64,000 nt of DNA from Alkalibacillus silvisoli (GTDB lineage Bacteria; Bacillota; Bacilli; Bacillales; Alkalibacillaceae). Every line of letters starts with the position of its first letter. The stretch's first letter is position 1. The translations under genes and the position numbers were made by a program. The notes below the pieces were generated by a model, which was given only the letters and a program-made list of their open reading frames with translations, searched no databases and was not told the DNA's origin. Shown here in pieces: positions 8,420 through 16,914 of this stretch. The stretch covers positions 32,424-96,423 of the forward strand of contig NZ_BAAACZ010000002.1 in assembly GCF_039521975.1 (NCBI RefSeq). Direction: 5' to 3'.

Positions 8420-8890
8420 TTATCTTCGTCTGATCCCAATTGTTCTTCCAACTTGTTTCGGTTTGTCTAAATGTTCATGTTTCGAGTAGATTGTGTTAAT
8501 GTTTTCCTGAATTGGAGGTAGGAATGGGGCAGGCTTACCTGCATTTGTATCGATTCCCATTAACATTTGTTCACTTGTTGCGATTACTTCTTGTTGTTCA
8601 TTAAACATTGAAAATATAACGTGTAAACGCTTAGCGTCATGATCAATTATTTGTATTGAAATAGATAGTTCTTCACCTTCATGTGCTTCTTTTAAATAGC
8701 AAAGATGTGTCTCCAGTGTGAAAATAGTATATGCTTCATTTGTCATAACTTCTTGGGTTAGGCCAATGTGTTCTATGAATGCATCAACCGAATGGCTAAA
8801 TACACGAGCGTAATCCGCATCATTCATATGACCGTTATAATCAACCCATTCAGCACGTACATAATCTTGATAATGAAATTGCTTTAACAT
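8420..8890 (-). CDS. Hotdog-fold acyl-CoA thioesterase, probable betainyl-CoA thioesterase
   Basis: 156 residues of the YbgC/4HBT type: YVRAEWVDYNGHMNDADYARVFSHS contains the conserved D-Y-N-G-H-M-N active-site stretch, followed by ETHLCYLKEAHEGEELSI. Placed between carnitine dehydrogenase and the transporter, and downstream of a BKACE enzyme, it fits the third step of aerobic carnitine use, hydrolysis of betainyl-CoA to glycine betaine and CoA. The family alone does not fix the substrate; the context does. The gene follows the dehydrogenase by 12 bases. Confidence 0.8.
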   Translation of the reverse strand: MLKQFHYQDYVRAEWVDYNGHMNDADYARVFSHSVDAFIEHIGLTQEVMTNEAYTIFTLETHLCYLKEAHEGEELSISIQIIDHDAKRLHVIFSMFNEQQEVIATSEQMLMGIDTNAGKPAPFLPPIQENINTIYSKHEHLDKPKQVGRTIGIRRR

Positions 8891-8902
8891 ATTATCACCT
8901 CT

Positions 8903-9847
8903 TTATGGCCAGTAATCTTCAACTAAATCCATTAGTTTCACTAGAAATTCGTTGCGTTTTCTTTCTAGTTCTGCAACAGAACGTTCACCTGCGTGTGATT
9001 CACAACCATTAATGACACATTCCTTTAATTCATCTGTTAATTCTGGTGCTTCTAATTTAGTCCAAGGTAGTTTTAAAGCAGGGCCAAATTGTTCTAACAT
9101 GTGACGCATGCCTTGTTCACCACCAGCTAAGTGAAACGTCATGAAAGGCCCCATTTGTGCCCAACGAAGACCAGCACCATAAGTGATTGCTTTGTCGACT
9201 TCCTCTGTTGTTGCGATTCCATCATTAACAAGGTGAAGAGCTTCGCGCCAAAGAGCTTCCATTAGACGATCAGCGATAAAACCTTCAATTTCCTTCTCGA
9301 TTATCATCGGTTTCATATTAGCTAATTCATAGATTTGATAAGCTTTGTTAATAGTATTTTGAGTTGTTGCTTCACCTCCAACAATTTCTACTAGTGGAAG
9401 TAAATAAACTGGGTTGAATGGGTGAGCAACTACAAGCTGTTCTGGATTGTCCATTTTCTCTTGTAAAATAGTCGGCTTAAGTCCTGAAGTGCTTGAGGCG
9501 ATAATTGCATCTTGCTTTGCGTGTTGATCAATATCAGCTAATACTTGTTGCTTTAACTCGATTCGCTCAGGCACATTCTCTTGGATTAAATCAGCCTCCT
9601 TTACAGCTTCTTTAATACTGGATACGAAAGTTAATCGGTTTTGGTCTGCTTCTGGATGAAGTCCAACTTGTTCAACTGAATCCCAAGCATTATTGATGAT
9701 TTGTGTTGTACGCGTTTTTGCACCTTCTACTGGGTCATAGGCAACAACATCAAATCCGTTGGCTAGAAAACGAATAATCCAACCATTCCCAATTACACCA
9801 GTTCCGATTACTGCTACTTTTCTTGGTGATTGAGTCCATGCTGTCAT
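8903..9847 (-). CDS. L-carnitine dehydrogenase (3-hydroxyacyl-CoA dehydrogenase family)
   Basis: 314 residues. The N-terminal Rossmann fold carries GTGVIG (Gly15, 17, 20) and an Asp at the end of strand two (VVAYDP), so NAD-dependent. SSTSGLKPT and AHPFNPVYLLPLVEIVGG are the conserved 3HCDH stretches with the catalytic His. The helical domain wording (GFIADRLMEALWREALHLVNDGIATTEEVDKAITYGAGLRWA) is that of L-carnitine 3-dehydrogenases, which oxidise L-carnitine to 3-dehydrocarnitine. Three bases separate it from the upstream BKACE gene, whose product would consume 3-dehydrocarnitine. Confidence 0.85.
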   Translation of the reverse strand: MTAWTQSPRKVAVIGTGVIGNGWIIRFLANGFDVVAYDPVEGAKTRTTQIINNAWDSVEQVGLHPEADQNRLTFVSSIKEAVKEADLIQENVPERIELKQQVLADIDQHAKQDAIIASSTSGLKPTILQEKMDNPEQLVVAHPFNPVYLLPLVEIVGGEATTQNTINKAYQIYELANMKPMIIEKEIEGFIADRLMEALWREALHLVNDGIATTEEVDKAITYGAGLRWAQMGPFMTFHLAGGEQGMRHMLEQFGPALKLPWTKLEAPELTDELKECVINGCESHAGERSVAELERKRNEFLVKLMDLVEDYWP

Positions 9848-9850
9848 AGA

Positions 9851-10741
9851 TTAATTACCTCCGTTAGGTTGAAGTAAGTTGAACTGCTCACGTGCTTCTT
9901 GAGGTGTCATTAATTCAATGTTATTGCTGTGTAATTGCTTAACAGCTTGGTCAACAAGTTGTTCATTTGTTGCTAGAACACCTTTTTTAAGAAAAATGTT
10001 ATCTTCAAGGCCAACTCGAACATTGCCTCCTAATAAAGCCGTTTGTGTAACCATAGGTAGTTGCATACGACCGATACCAAACGCTGAGAAATAAGCATTT
10101 TCTGGAATACGGCTTTTCATATATGAAATGGTTTCCACATCCGCCTCAGCCCCCCAAGGAATACCTAGGCAGAACTGATACATTGGATCATCAGCAATTA
10201 AACCCTCAGCCACAAGTTGGTTAGCAAATCGTAAATGACCTGTATCAAAACATTCTAATTCAGGCTTAACGCCACTTTGTTTAACAAGTGTAGCTTGTTC
10301 TCTTAACCAATCTGTTGGACTCATGTAAATCATGTTTCCGAAATTTGTGCTCCCGCAATCTAATGTGCACATTTCAGGAAGTAATTCTCCAACTGGTTTA
10401 TGGCGTTCTTTGGGTGTTTGTATATCTGTTCCCTCACCACCTGCTGCGGGTGTATCAAGACTTGGGATAAAATCTCCACCACCACCAGAAGTAATATTGA
10501 TAATCACATCTGTTTCAGATTCACGAATACGATCAACAATTTCACGATAGTGCTCAATGTTATGGCTAATACCGCCAGTCTTTGGATCACGTGCATGGAC
10601 GTGGGCGATAGTAGCTCCTGCCTTTGCTGATTCGATAGCAGACTCAGCAATTTCTTTTGGTGTTACTGGAACATTAGGGTTCTTTTCAACTGTATCACCA
10701 GCGCCAGTGACGGCAGCTGTTAGCATAACTTTGTTAGTCAT
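9851..10741 (-). CDS. BKACE (DUF849) enzyme, probable 3-dehydrocarnitine:acetyl-CoA cleavage enzyme
   Basis: 296 residues. Beta-keto acid cleavage enzyme family: metal-binding His47 and His49 in AHVHARDP, Glu246 in VRVGLEDN, and the GSTNFGN segment. BKACE enzymes transfer acetyl from acetyl-CoA to a beta-keto acid; with 3-dehydrocarnitine the products are betainyl-CoA and acetoacetate. First gene of the minus-strand carnitine operon. Ribosome site GAGGAGG 8 bases before the ATG. Two copies of a TetR-type palindrome lie upstream, one in the promoter spacer. Confidence 0.85.
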   Translation of the reverse strand: MTNKVMLTAAVTGAGDTVEKNPNVPVTPKEIAESAIESAKAGATIAHVHARDPKTGGISHNIEHYREIVDRIRESETDVIINITSGGGGDFIPSLDTPAAGGEGTDIQTPKERHKPVGELLPEMCTLDCGSTNFGNMIYMSPTDWLREQATLVKQSGVKPELECFDTGHLRFANQLVAEGLIADDPMYQFCLGIPWGAEADVETISYMKSRIPENAYFSAFGIGRMQLPMVTQTALLGGNVRVGLEDNIFLKKGVLATNEQLVDQAVKQLHSNNIELMTPQEAREQFNLLQPNGGN

Positions 10742-10786
10742 TATAAAATCCTCCTCATGTTAAGTTAAATTTTGTATTTTTGCTGT

Positions 10787-10800
10787 ACCATCCGGACGGT
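10787..10800. promoter_or_regulatory. TetR operator 1
   Basis: ACCATCCGGACGGT, a near-perfect 14-bp palindrome about 18 bases downstream of the -10 of the carnitine operon promoter. The same word recurs at 10823 and, with three changes, in the tetR promoter. Confidence 0.7.
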
Positions 10801-10817
10801 TTGAAACTCTGTAAAGT

Positions 10818-10846
10818 ACTGTACCATCCAGACGGTTTTTAATCAA
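10818..10846 (-). promoter_or_regulatory. Promoter of carnitine operon with TetR operator 2 in the spacer
   Basis: Minus strand: -35 TTGATT (10841-10846), 17-base spacer, -10 TACAGT (10818-10823). ACCATCCAGACGGT (10823-10836) fills the spacer, so repressor binding should block RNA polymerase. Confidence 0.65.
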
Positions 10847-10923
10847 CAGCAATTTAGGAGTTTTTTAAATTATTTGGCAGTGAAAAAGTACTTAAGTGTT
10901 GTAATAGTAGGGGATGAGAGGAA

Positions 10924-10955
10924 TGCAAAAAATCCACTACAATTTGTAGTGGACT
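10924..10955 (-). terminator. Terminator of tetR gene
   Basis: On the minus strand TCCACTAC and GTAGTGGA pair, followed by TTTTTT. It lies 16 bases after the tetR stop. Confidence 0.8.
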
Positions 10956-10970
10956 TGTGAAATTGGGGGA

Positions 10971-11537
10971 TTATTCTTTTGGGTCTGAAGTAAAATACAT
11001 ATCTTGTAACCATTCGTGTAATCGTTTATAGACTTGTTTCTTTTGTTCAGGTTCGATTTGATAAATCTCAAATAGCTCTGAAAGCCATATGCCATCTGTT
11101 GCTAATCTTATAATTGTAGCATCTATAGGGTCTAGCCCATCGTTTTCTATGTTTGATTGCCATTCTTCATATGCTATGTTAAGAGGTTTTAGCAACTCAG
11201 GTTTAACCGCTTTAGCGGCTAATAATCCTGAATGCATGTCCTTATTAGGATAACCTTGGTTAAAGGTGACATTAAGGAAAGCTCTAGTCCACTTCCCTTT
11301 ATCTAATGGGTCATGCTCTACATTATTAGTGATTTTTTCACGATAGTTATGTGCTAGATGTTCAACCATACCTTCTACCAGTGCTTCTTTTGAGGGAAAG
11401 TGGTAAAGTAGACCGCCTTTACTGATACCAGCCTCTTTTGCGACAGATTCAAGAGTTAAATTAAAAATTCCTTTATCACTTACAATTTTAGAAGCGGAGT
11501 TTAAGATTTCAATTTTTCTAGAGTTTTTGCTCATCAT
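10971..11537 (-). CDS. TetR-family repressor, probable regulator of carnitine operon
   Basis: 188 residues. N-terminal helix-turn-helix: SVAKEAGISKGGLLYHFPSKEALVEGM, a classical TetR_N motif. The C-terminal part resembles the TetR_C_6 or BetI-like ligand domain without a clear ligand hint. The gene reads in the same direction as the carnitine operon and lies directly upstream of it with its own promoter and terminator. Matching palindromes in its own promoter and in the operon promoter argue for autoregulation and operon repression; the inducer would plausibly be carnitine or a CoA intermediate. ATG at 11537 or the next ATG at 11534; GAGGG fits either. Confidence 0.85.
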   Translation of the reverse strand: MMSKNSRKIEILNSASKIVSDKGIFNLTLESVAKEAGISKGGLLYHFPSKEALVEGMVEHLAHNYREKITNNVEHDPLDKGKWTRAFLNVTFNQGYPNKDMHSGLLAAKAVKPELLKPLNIAYEEWQSNIENDGLDPIDATIIRLATDGIWLSELFEIYQIEPEQKKQVYKRLHEWLQDMYFTSDPKE

Positions 11538-11580
11538 ATATCCCTCTTTTATTTCCGAAAATAGAACTATCTATGTATAT

Positions 11581-11609
11581 ACTATACTACCTAGACGGTA
11601 TAGTTTCAA
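11581..11609 (-). promoter_or_regulatory. tetR promoter with TetR operator 3
   Basis: Minus strand: -35 TTGAAA (11604-11609), 17-base spacer, -10 TATAGT (11581-11586). The spacer holds the palindrome ACTACCTAGACGGT (plus strand, 11586-11599), aligned with the two upstream operators at 11 of 14 positions. Confidence 0.65.
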
Positions 11610-12140
11610 TTATGAATTAGTATATTTTTCACAAATCCACTCTACTACTTCTGGTAAATCTTCAAATGATTGTTTGGCTTTGTCGTATTGATTAGAAACG
11701 ATGATGCTTGTAAGCTTTGCTGCGTTTCCAGCTTCGATATCGACTTCACGATCACCAATCATATAACTTTTATCGACAGTGATATTATATTTTTTAATTA
11801 ATGCTTCTAACATTCCTGGCTTAGGCTTACGGCAAGGGCAATTTTCACTCGGGTCATGAGTACATGCTTGTACTTCCTTGATCACTGCACCCGCTTCATC
11901 AAATTCTTTTTGCATATGTTGATGGATTTCATCTAACATTTTTTCACTCATATACCCTAAACCAACACCACCTTGGTTAGTCACCACAAAAACATCGTAG
12001 CCACAAGTATTAAGTTTAGCAACTGCTTCTTTTACACCCGGTAGAAAGAAGAAGTCCTTAGGTTTATTGACGAATCGCACGCGAGTCGATTTCACTTCAT
12101 TTATTACTCCATCACGATCAAGAAATACTGCTTTGTTCAT
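11610..12140 (-). CDS. gmhB: HAD-IIIA phosphatase, GmhB-like (heptose-1,7-bisphosphate phosphatase family)
   Basis: 176 residues, family-typical length. DxDG motif FLDRDGVINE (Asp8, Asp10), motif II VTNQGG, and motif III/IV KPKPGM ... MIGDREVDIEAGNAA. A zinc-binding group of the GmhB type is present: C-x-H ... C-x-C in ACTHDPSENCPC. GmhB removes the 7-phosphate of glycero-manno-heptose bisphosphate; in Bacillaceae the substrate could be another sugar or a histidinol-type phosphate. No sugar-nucleotide genes are near, so the pathway remains open. It ends exactly at the tetR -35 region, so transcription of gmhB may read into tetR. Confidence 0.8.
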   Translation of the reverse strand: MNKAVFLDRDGVINEVKSTRVRFVNKPKDFFFLPGVKEAVAKLNTCGYDVFVVTNQGGVGLGYMSEKMLDEIHQHMQKEFDEAGAVIKEVQACTHDPSENCPCRKPKPGMLEALIKKYNITVDKSYMIGDREVDIEAGNAAKLTSIIVSNQYDKAKQSFEDLPEVVEWICEKYTNS

Positions 12141-12275
12141 TTGAATTCTCCTTATTACTTTCTAAGTCATCATCATATTACCAATTAACTTAATCCCACT
12201 TTACAAAAAATAACTCTTTCATTATGATAACATGTTTCAAATAATTTATTTTTAGATCAATTTAAAGTTATAGGC

Positions 12276-12303
12276 ACTTGATTTCCTTACTAGGCATACA
12301 TTG
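12276..12303 (+). promoter_or_regulatory. Possible sigma-K promoter
   Basis: AC, 17 bases, then CATACATTG resembles a sigma-K promoter (one mismatch in the -10, one extra spacer base). Upstream of a Pro/Gly-rich coat-like protein. Weak. Confidence 0.25.
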
Positions 12304-12341
12304 TTGTATGACTGATTTTGATTTGGAAGGAGTGCGCAAGT

Positions 12342-12782
12342 GTGTCATATTATAATTATTATGATGAAAATGATAGACAGTGGTTTGGCTTCCCATTTAT
12401 GGGAGGAGGAATGTTCGGTCCACCTCCAGTACCACCTGGTGGGATAAAAGGACCAGATGGCCAACCAGGTCCTGGGTTTCAACCAGGATTCCCTGGACAA
12501 CAGCCAGGCTCTACTCCAGGGATTGGCGGCCCACCAGCATCACCACCGCCATCATTTATACCACCACAACAACCGCAAATTGGATTACAAGCGGTAGACC
12601 CAGGCGCCATTCGAGGTTGTCTATATCGTTACACTTACTTGTGGTTAGATAATAGACAGCGTTTTTGGTTTTATCCAACCTATGTAGGGAGAAGGTCAGT
12701 ATCAGGCTATCGTTGGACTGGGTTCTTCTGGGTTTATTATGGTGTTGATTTAGAGCGAATCAATTCTTTTCAATGTTATTAA
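12342..12782 (+). CDS. Pro/Gly/Gln-rich protein with aromatic C-terminal domain, possible spore coat protein
   Basis: About 146 residues from a GTG at 12342, eight bases after AAGGAG; an upstream in-frame TTG at 12318 precedes the ribosome site and is not used. The N-terminus is aromatic (SYYNYYDENDRQWFGFPF), then a low-complexity Pro/Gly/Gln stretch (about 20-85) with collagen-like GxP units, then a conserved-looking C-terminal domain with two Cys (GCLYRYTYLWLDNRQRFWFYP ... ERINSFQCY). I have seen similar unnamed proteins in spore formers; the composition suits a coat component. No signal peptide. Followed by a terminator of the CCGAACG type. Confidence 0.65.
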   Translation: MSYYNYYDENDRQWFGFPFMGGGMFGPPPVPPGGIKGPDGQPGPGFQPGFPGQQPGSTPGIGGPPASPPPSFIPPQQPQIGLQAVDPGAIRGCLYRYTYLWLDNRQRFWFYPTYVGRRSVSGYRWTGFFWVYYGVDLERINSFQCY

Positions 12783-12814
12783 GAAAGAGCTTGGGACAAA
12801 ATAGTTGTCATAAT

Positions 12815-12859
12815 AAAAAATCCGAACGATTCATCGCAAATGAATGCGTTCGGATTTTT
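12815..12859. terminator. CCGAACG-type terminator repeat
   Basis: AAAAAATCCGAACG and CGTTCGGATTTTT bracket a 17-base middle. A and T tracts on both sides make it bidirectional. Member of a six-copy family in the window. Confidence 0.8.
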
Positions 12860-12887
12860 GTACTTTGATATCACTGCATCAAAAAGG

Positions 12888-12950
12888 TCTGAACGCTGAT
12901 AAAAGGGTACTGAGCGCTGATAAATTGAGCCTGAGCGCTGATAAATGCTC
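12888..12950. repeat. Three tandem GAGCGCTGATAAA units
   Basis: Three ~21-bp units, each with the core GA(A/G)CGCTGATAAA and a variable 8-base remainder, after TTTGATATCACTGCATCAAAAA. Same arrangement as at 51832 and 63010. Confidence 0.75.
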
Positions 12951-13015
12951 ATCTATCTTAGTATTTTAAATGAATGCCTAATCATCAAATACTAAGCAGA
13001 TTTAGCGGTCAACCA

Positions 13016-14575
13016 TTAATAGCCAGACTCATCTTTTTTTAGTAAATCAAGCATTGAAAAATCATAATTTTTTAAGTCTCTTTCAGCTGGGCCTTCAATT
13101 ACTTCACCTTTAAATGAGTAACGTGAACCATGGCACGGGCAATCCCACGTGTTTTCAGCATCATTCCAATTGACTTCACACCCAGCATGAGTACACGTTG
13201 TATCTACAATGTATACAGTATCATCTTCGTCTTTAAACGCTCCTTTTCGTTGACCATTCATTAAAAAGGTTGTGGCCTCACCTTTATTAAGGTCTGAAAC
13301 TTTATTTTTCGGGAATTCAAGCTTTCCTTTTAGTAAATGTTTAGTTAAATCAAAATTCTCAACGAAAAATTTCTTCAAGCTAGGGTCTGCATTAAACCGA
13401 GATGGTTTGTAGACTTCTTCATATGGGTTTGACTTACCTAGTACTTTATCAACCATTAATTTTGCTGCAGCAGTACTATTGGTCATGCCCCATTTACGAT
13501 AGCCTGTAGCGATTAGAACACGAGGTTCATCTTTCGTTACAGGACCAACATATGGCAGTTTATCTAAAGTGACTAAATCTTGAGTTGACCAGCGATATTC
13601 AATTGGTTGGTTACCAAAGATTTGTTCCTTTGACCGTTTCAAGTTTAAATAATGCTTATGCAGATTCTTCCCTTGTCCAACTTTATGGCTTTCACCACTA
13701 AATAAAATGTATTCTTTATTGTTAATCATTGCCTTTCTTATTGACATAGTTGGTTGATCAACGCTTAAATACATTCCACCGGGGTAAGGGTCATCATTTT
13801 GAAAAGCAATTACATAAGCTCTTTCAGCATGGAGCTTTCCTGAGTATAAGCCTTTTCCTTCATAAAAAGGGAAGTGTGAACAAGATAATACATAGTTAGC
13901 TTCAATTTTATGCCCTTCTCGTGTCATGACAGTAGCTGAATTATCATTAGATTCGACGTTAACAGCTACTGTATTCTCAAATATAGTCACACCCTTTTCT
14001 TGAATGACTTTAACAAGCTTACTTAAATATTTTGTCGGGTTAAATTGGTATTGATCTTTCATGTAAAGTGCATTTTCAATTTCGATATTAAAGGGTATTG
14101 ATTCAGTTACTTTTCCGTTAATATTTAGATTTTGGTAGGCTTGATATTCGGTTTCAATCTTATTTGCGTATTCACCTGAAGTTGAAAATAGGTATGCATC
14201 ATGTGTTTCCCAGTCACAACTAATTTGCTCATCTTGAATAATTTGTTCGAATAAATTCATCGCATCTTTGTTCGCTTCGAAATACCCACGGGCGATTTGG
14301 TAATTAAAATGTTTAATCAATTCATCGTAAATAAGATTATGCTGTGCTGTTACTTTTGCTGTTGTATGTAAGGTCGTCCCTTTTACGAGATGTCCAGCAT
14401 CTATTAAAGTTACATTAGTACCAGTTTTTGTTAGTAAATAGGCAGCTGTAACACCTGTAATACCACCCCCAACGATGACAACATCTGTTTTATGATCTTT
14501 TGATAATGCTTTGTGCTGAGTCATATCTAACGATTCTTTCCATACTGGTTTTGATTCATTAGGTAAACCATCCAT
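13016..14575 (-). CDS. FAD-dependent oxidoreductase with C-terminal Rieske [2Fe-2S] domain (YhfW-like)
   Basis: About 519 residues. DAO-type FAD-binding fold: VVIVGGGITGVTAAYLLTKTG near the start and VLIATGYRKWGMTNSTAAAKL near 365. The last ~100 residues are a Rieske domain with CTHAGC and CPCHGS, giving the two Cys-x-His-type ligand pairs, plus the closing GPAERDLKNYDF. B. subtilis YhfW has this two-domain layout; substrate not known. Start chosen at the ATG at 14575, nine bases after GGAGG; an in-frame TTG at 14584 abuts the ribosome site. Confidence 0.9.
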   Translation of the reverse strand: MDGLPNESKPVWKESLDMTQHKALSKDHKTDVVIVGGGITGVTAAYLLTKTGTNVTLIDAGHLVKGTTLHTTAKVTAQHNLIYDELIKHFNYQIARGYFEANKDAMNLFEQIIQDEQISCDWETHDAYLFSTSGEYANKIETEYQAYQNLNINGKVTESIPFNIEIENALYMKDQYQFNPTKYLSKLVKVIQEKGVTIFENTVAVNVESNDNSATVMTREGHKIEANYVLSCSHFPFYEGKGLYSGKLHAERAYVIAFQNDDPYPGGMYLSVDQPTMSIRKAMINNKEYILFSGESHKVGQGKNLHKHYLNLKRSKEQIFGNQPIEYRWSTQDLVTLDKLPYVGPVTKDEPRVLIATGYRKWGMTNSTAAAKLMVDKVLGKSNPYEEVYKPSRFNADPSLKKFFVENFDLTKHLLKGKLEFPKNKVSDLNKGEATTFLMNGQRKGAFKDEDDTVYIVDTTCTHAGCEVNWNDAENTWDCPCHGSRYSFKGEVIEGPAERDLKNYDFSMLDLLKKDESGY

Positions 14576-14806
14576 AGTTAACAACCTCCATTACCGTCCT
14601 CCATACAGTTTTTACTAAAAGGTAAAGGGTATACATGTGATTAAATTATTTTGAAATAGAATATGCCACTTACTTTTATTTGTGGGGAAAAAGTCCTTAT
14701 TTTTGGTAGATTTTTCATAAAAGATATCGTAAAATTAAAACAATAGTGATTAAATTTGGATATTGGGTACAAAATGAGGGAACGTTTTCTTGGGGGGCTC
14801 TATAAC

Positions 14807-16474
14807 GTGATTAGTAATCAGTTATATAATCAAGTATTAATGAGCGGTTTAGATAGTATGGTGTTTGTAATGAGGGTTGAGGAAGAGTATAACTTCTATT
14901 ATGAATTCTTAAATGATTTGGCGATGGATAAGGCAAATTTAACAGGGGAAGTAATCGGAAAGGAATTGCGCGATGTACTTTCTTATGAGCAATCGGTTTA
15001 CTTACATAAGAAGTATACTGAAGCTGTAAAAGCAAATAGTGCGATTACGTATGAAGATTTATTTCATTCAAATAGTAAAAATGGGTATATTACTGAAACG
15101 AAATTAACACCGCTTTTTAATGAACAGGGGAATTGTTCGCATATTGTAGCTGTAGTTCGTGATATAACTGATGTTAAAAAGGCTGAGAAAACGAGGGAAG
15201 ATTCTAAGAAAAGGCTAGAAACAAGTAAACAGCGCTATAAATCTTTGTTTTTAGAGAATGCAGATGCGATCTTCTCAGTTGATTATAACGGGAGATTAGT
15301 CGAATTGAATAATGCTTTTGAGTTGTTATTTGGCTATAAGCGTGAAGACTTAATTAATCAAGTAGCGTTTAAATTTGTGAATTCGCAGTTGAAAAGAAAG
15401 TTAAAGAAACATTTCGTTCAAACTTTGCGAAAAGAACCTCAAAACTTTGAGGTTAACACTCATAACGGTAACGGAGATGAAATGGACCTAGATGTGACTA
15501 TGACTCCAATTGTAATGGAAGGTAAAGTGACTGGGGTGTATGTCATCATTAAAGATATGACAGAACAAAGAAATGCAGAACGAACTTTGTCCAAAAATGA
15601 AGAACGCTTCCGCATGATTGCTGAAAGCTCTCATGATCTAATCACGTTAGTGGATGGACAGGGAGTCATCTCATATGCTTCACCTTCTTATCGTCACGTG
15701 TTAGGTTATTTCCCAGAACATTATATTGGTCAGTCTTTATTACACAATTTGCATGAAGAAGACTTTAATACAGTATTAGATGCTTTTGAACGTGCTAAAG
15801 AACTAGGAAGTCCGATTTCATTGGAATTTCGTCAATACCATCAGGAAAAAGAGTGGCTGTGGTTTGAGTTACAAGCAAAGCCAATTTATGCTGATGATGG
15901 TCAATTTCATCAAATGGTTGTTGTAACCCGTAATATATCAGAGCGTAAGGCTTATGAGGAACAGTTGAAATTATTTGCTTATCATGACCCTTTAACTGAA
16001 TTACCTAATCGGAGACTTTTCCAATCAAACTTAATTAAGCACATAGCGGATTATCAAAAGGGCGAAAAAGGCTTTGCTGTCATGATGTTAGATATTGATA
16101 ATTTTAAATCGATTAATGATGAATTTGGTCATGATATTGGAGATCAAGTGATTAAAGAATTTGGTCGTAGAATTCAAGATAGTTTACGAGAGTCTGATTT
16201 TGTAGCTAGGCTAGGTGGAGATGAGTTTATTGCTTTGTTGACTAACATTAACTCAAAGCAAGACGCATTAGAAGTCATTCATAGAATTCAAAGAGTGATA
16301 GAAGATGAGTGGGATGTTAGTGGTGAAGAGTTAGAAGTTACAACAAGTATTGGTGTAGCACTTCCTGATTCAAGCATGGTATCTGATGAAGAGTTGATTA
16401 AATTTGCTGATAGCGCATTATATGAAGCGAAATCATCGGGGAAAGATACATATCAATTGACAACAATCGTATAA
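14807..16474 (+). CDS. PAS-PAS-PAS-GGDEF diguanylate cyclase
   Basis: About 555 residues. Three PAS domains in the first ~390 residues (e.g. IFSVDYNGRLVELNNAFELLFGYKREDL and LITLVDGQGVISYASPSYRHVLGY, each ending in a PAC-type strand), then a GGDEF domain with an intact ARLGGDEF active site and an RESD I-site five residues before it, so product inhibition is expected. It makes c-di-GMP in response to an unknown PAS input; no membrane helix, so cytosolic. Start: a TTG at 14756 and an ATG at 14774 lack ribosome sites; the GTG at 14807 follows GGGGGG by nine bases. A c-di-GMP-binding type PilB is coded at 34.2 kb. Confidence 0.9.
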   Translation: MISNQLYNQVLMSGLDSMVFVMRVEEEYNFYYEFLNDLAMDKANLTGEVIGKELRDVLSYEQSVYLHKKYTEAVKANSAITYEDLFHSNSKNGYITETKLTPLFNEQGNCSHIVAVVRDITDVKKAEKTREDSKKRLETSKQRYKSLFLENADAIFSVDYNGRLVELNNAFELLFGYKREDLINQVAFKFVNSQLKRKLKKHFVQTLRKEPQNFEVNTHNGNGDEMDLDVTMTPIVMEGKVTGVYVIIKDMTEQRNAERTLSKNEERFRMIAESSHDLITLVDGQGVISYASPSYRHVLGYFPEHYIGQSLLHNLHEEDFNTVLDAFERAKELGSPISLEFRQYHQEKEWLWFELQAKPIYADDGQFHQMVVVTRNISERKAYEEQLKLFAYHDPLTELPNRRLFQSNLIKHIADYQKGEKGFAVMMLDIDNFKSINDEFGHDIGDQVIKEFGRRIQDSLRESDFVARLGGDEFIALLTNINSKQDALEVIHRIQRVIEDEWDVSGEELEVTTSIGVALPDSSMVSDEELIKFADSALYEAKSSGKDTYQLTTIV

Positions 16475-16492
16475 TCATAGGAAGATTGTAAT

Positions 16493-16521
16493 AAAGGCGG
16501 TTTCTTTATAGGCCGTCTTTC
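16493..16521 (+). terminator. Terminator of GGDEF gene
   Basis: AAGGCGG and CCGTCTT pair (one G-U), 12-base loop, short T run. Confidence 0.55.
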
Positions 16522-16527
16522 ATTTAT

Positions 16528-16806
16528 GTGAAGATGGGAGTGTTTGTCTTGTTACCTACATTACTTGGCATTATCGGTGTATTATTTATTTTTACGTTGA
16601 TTGTAACTTTAAAAATAGCTAAAAATAACGACCGACAGATTAAAGAATATGAGAGTCAGGGGATAGGTGCAGATGAAGAATTGGAGAGGTCACAACAATA
16701 TGAACAAGAGTCGTTACGTAGAAACATTCCGAATTTAGCTATTATATACATAGTCTTGTTCGTACTTGTATTTATTGGAGCTATAATCATTTTAACTATT
16801 ATGTAA
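16528..16806 (+). CDS. Small two-helix membrane protein, unknown
   Basis: Up to 92 residues. Helix 1 about residues 5-30 (LLPTLLGIIGVLFIFTLIV), a charged, Gln/Glu-rich cytoplasmic segment, helix 2 about 70-92 (LAIIYIVLFVLVFIGAIII). The GTG at 16528 has no good ribosome site; a TTG at 16549, eight bases after GGGAG, may be the true start (about 85 residues). I do not recognise a family. It follows the GGDEF gene terminator. Confidence 0.55.
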   Translation: MKMGVFVLLPTLLGIIGVLFIFTLIVTLKIAKNNDRQIKEYESQGIGADEELERSQQYEQESLRRNIPNLAIIYIVLFVLVFIGAIIILTIM

Positions 16807-16914
16807 ACTGTAATAATTGTAATAAACTATTAACCCGAACGTAAATTATAAAAGCACTTTTATATGTTATCTTATAGTTAAGAGCTCGTAAATATCTCCC
16901 TATAAATATTTGAA

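Noticed and set aside
10400..10763. Overlapping plus-strand frames opposite the BKACE gene
   Set aside because: Antisense shadows; the minus-strand protein has a full set of family motifs.
16094..16291. Alternative frames inside the GGDEF gene and other antisense frames of 60-120 codons across the window
   Set aside because: They overlap well-supported genes, lack ribosome sites and read as low-complexity.
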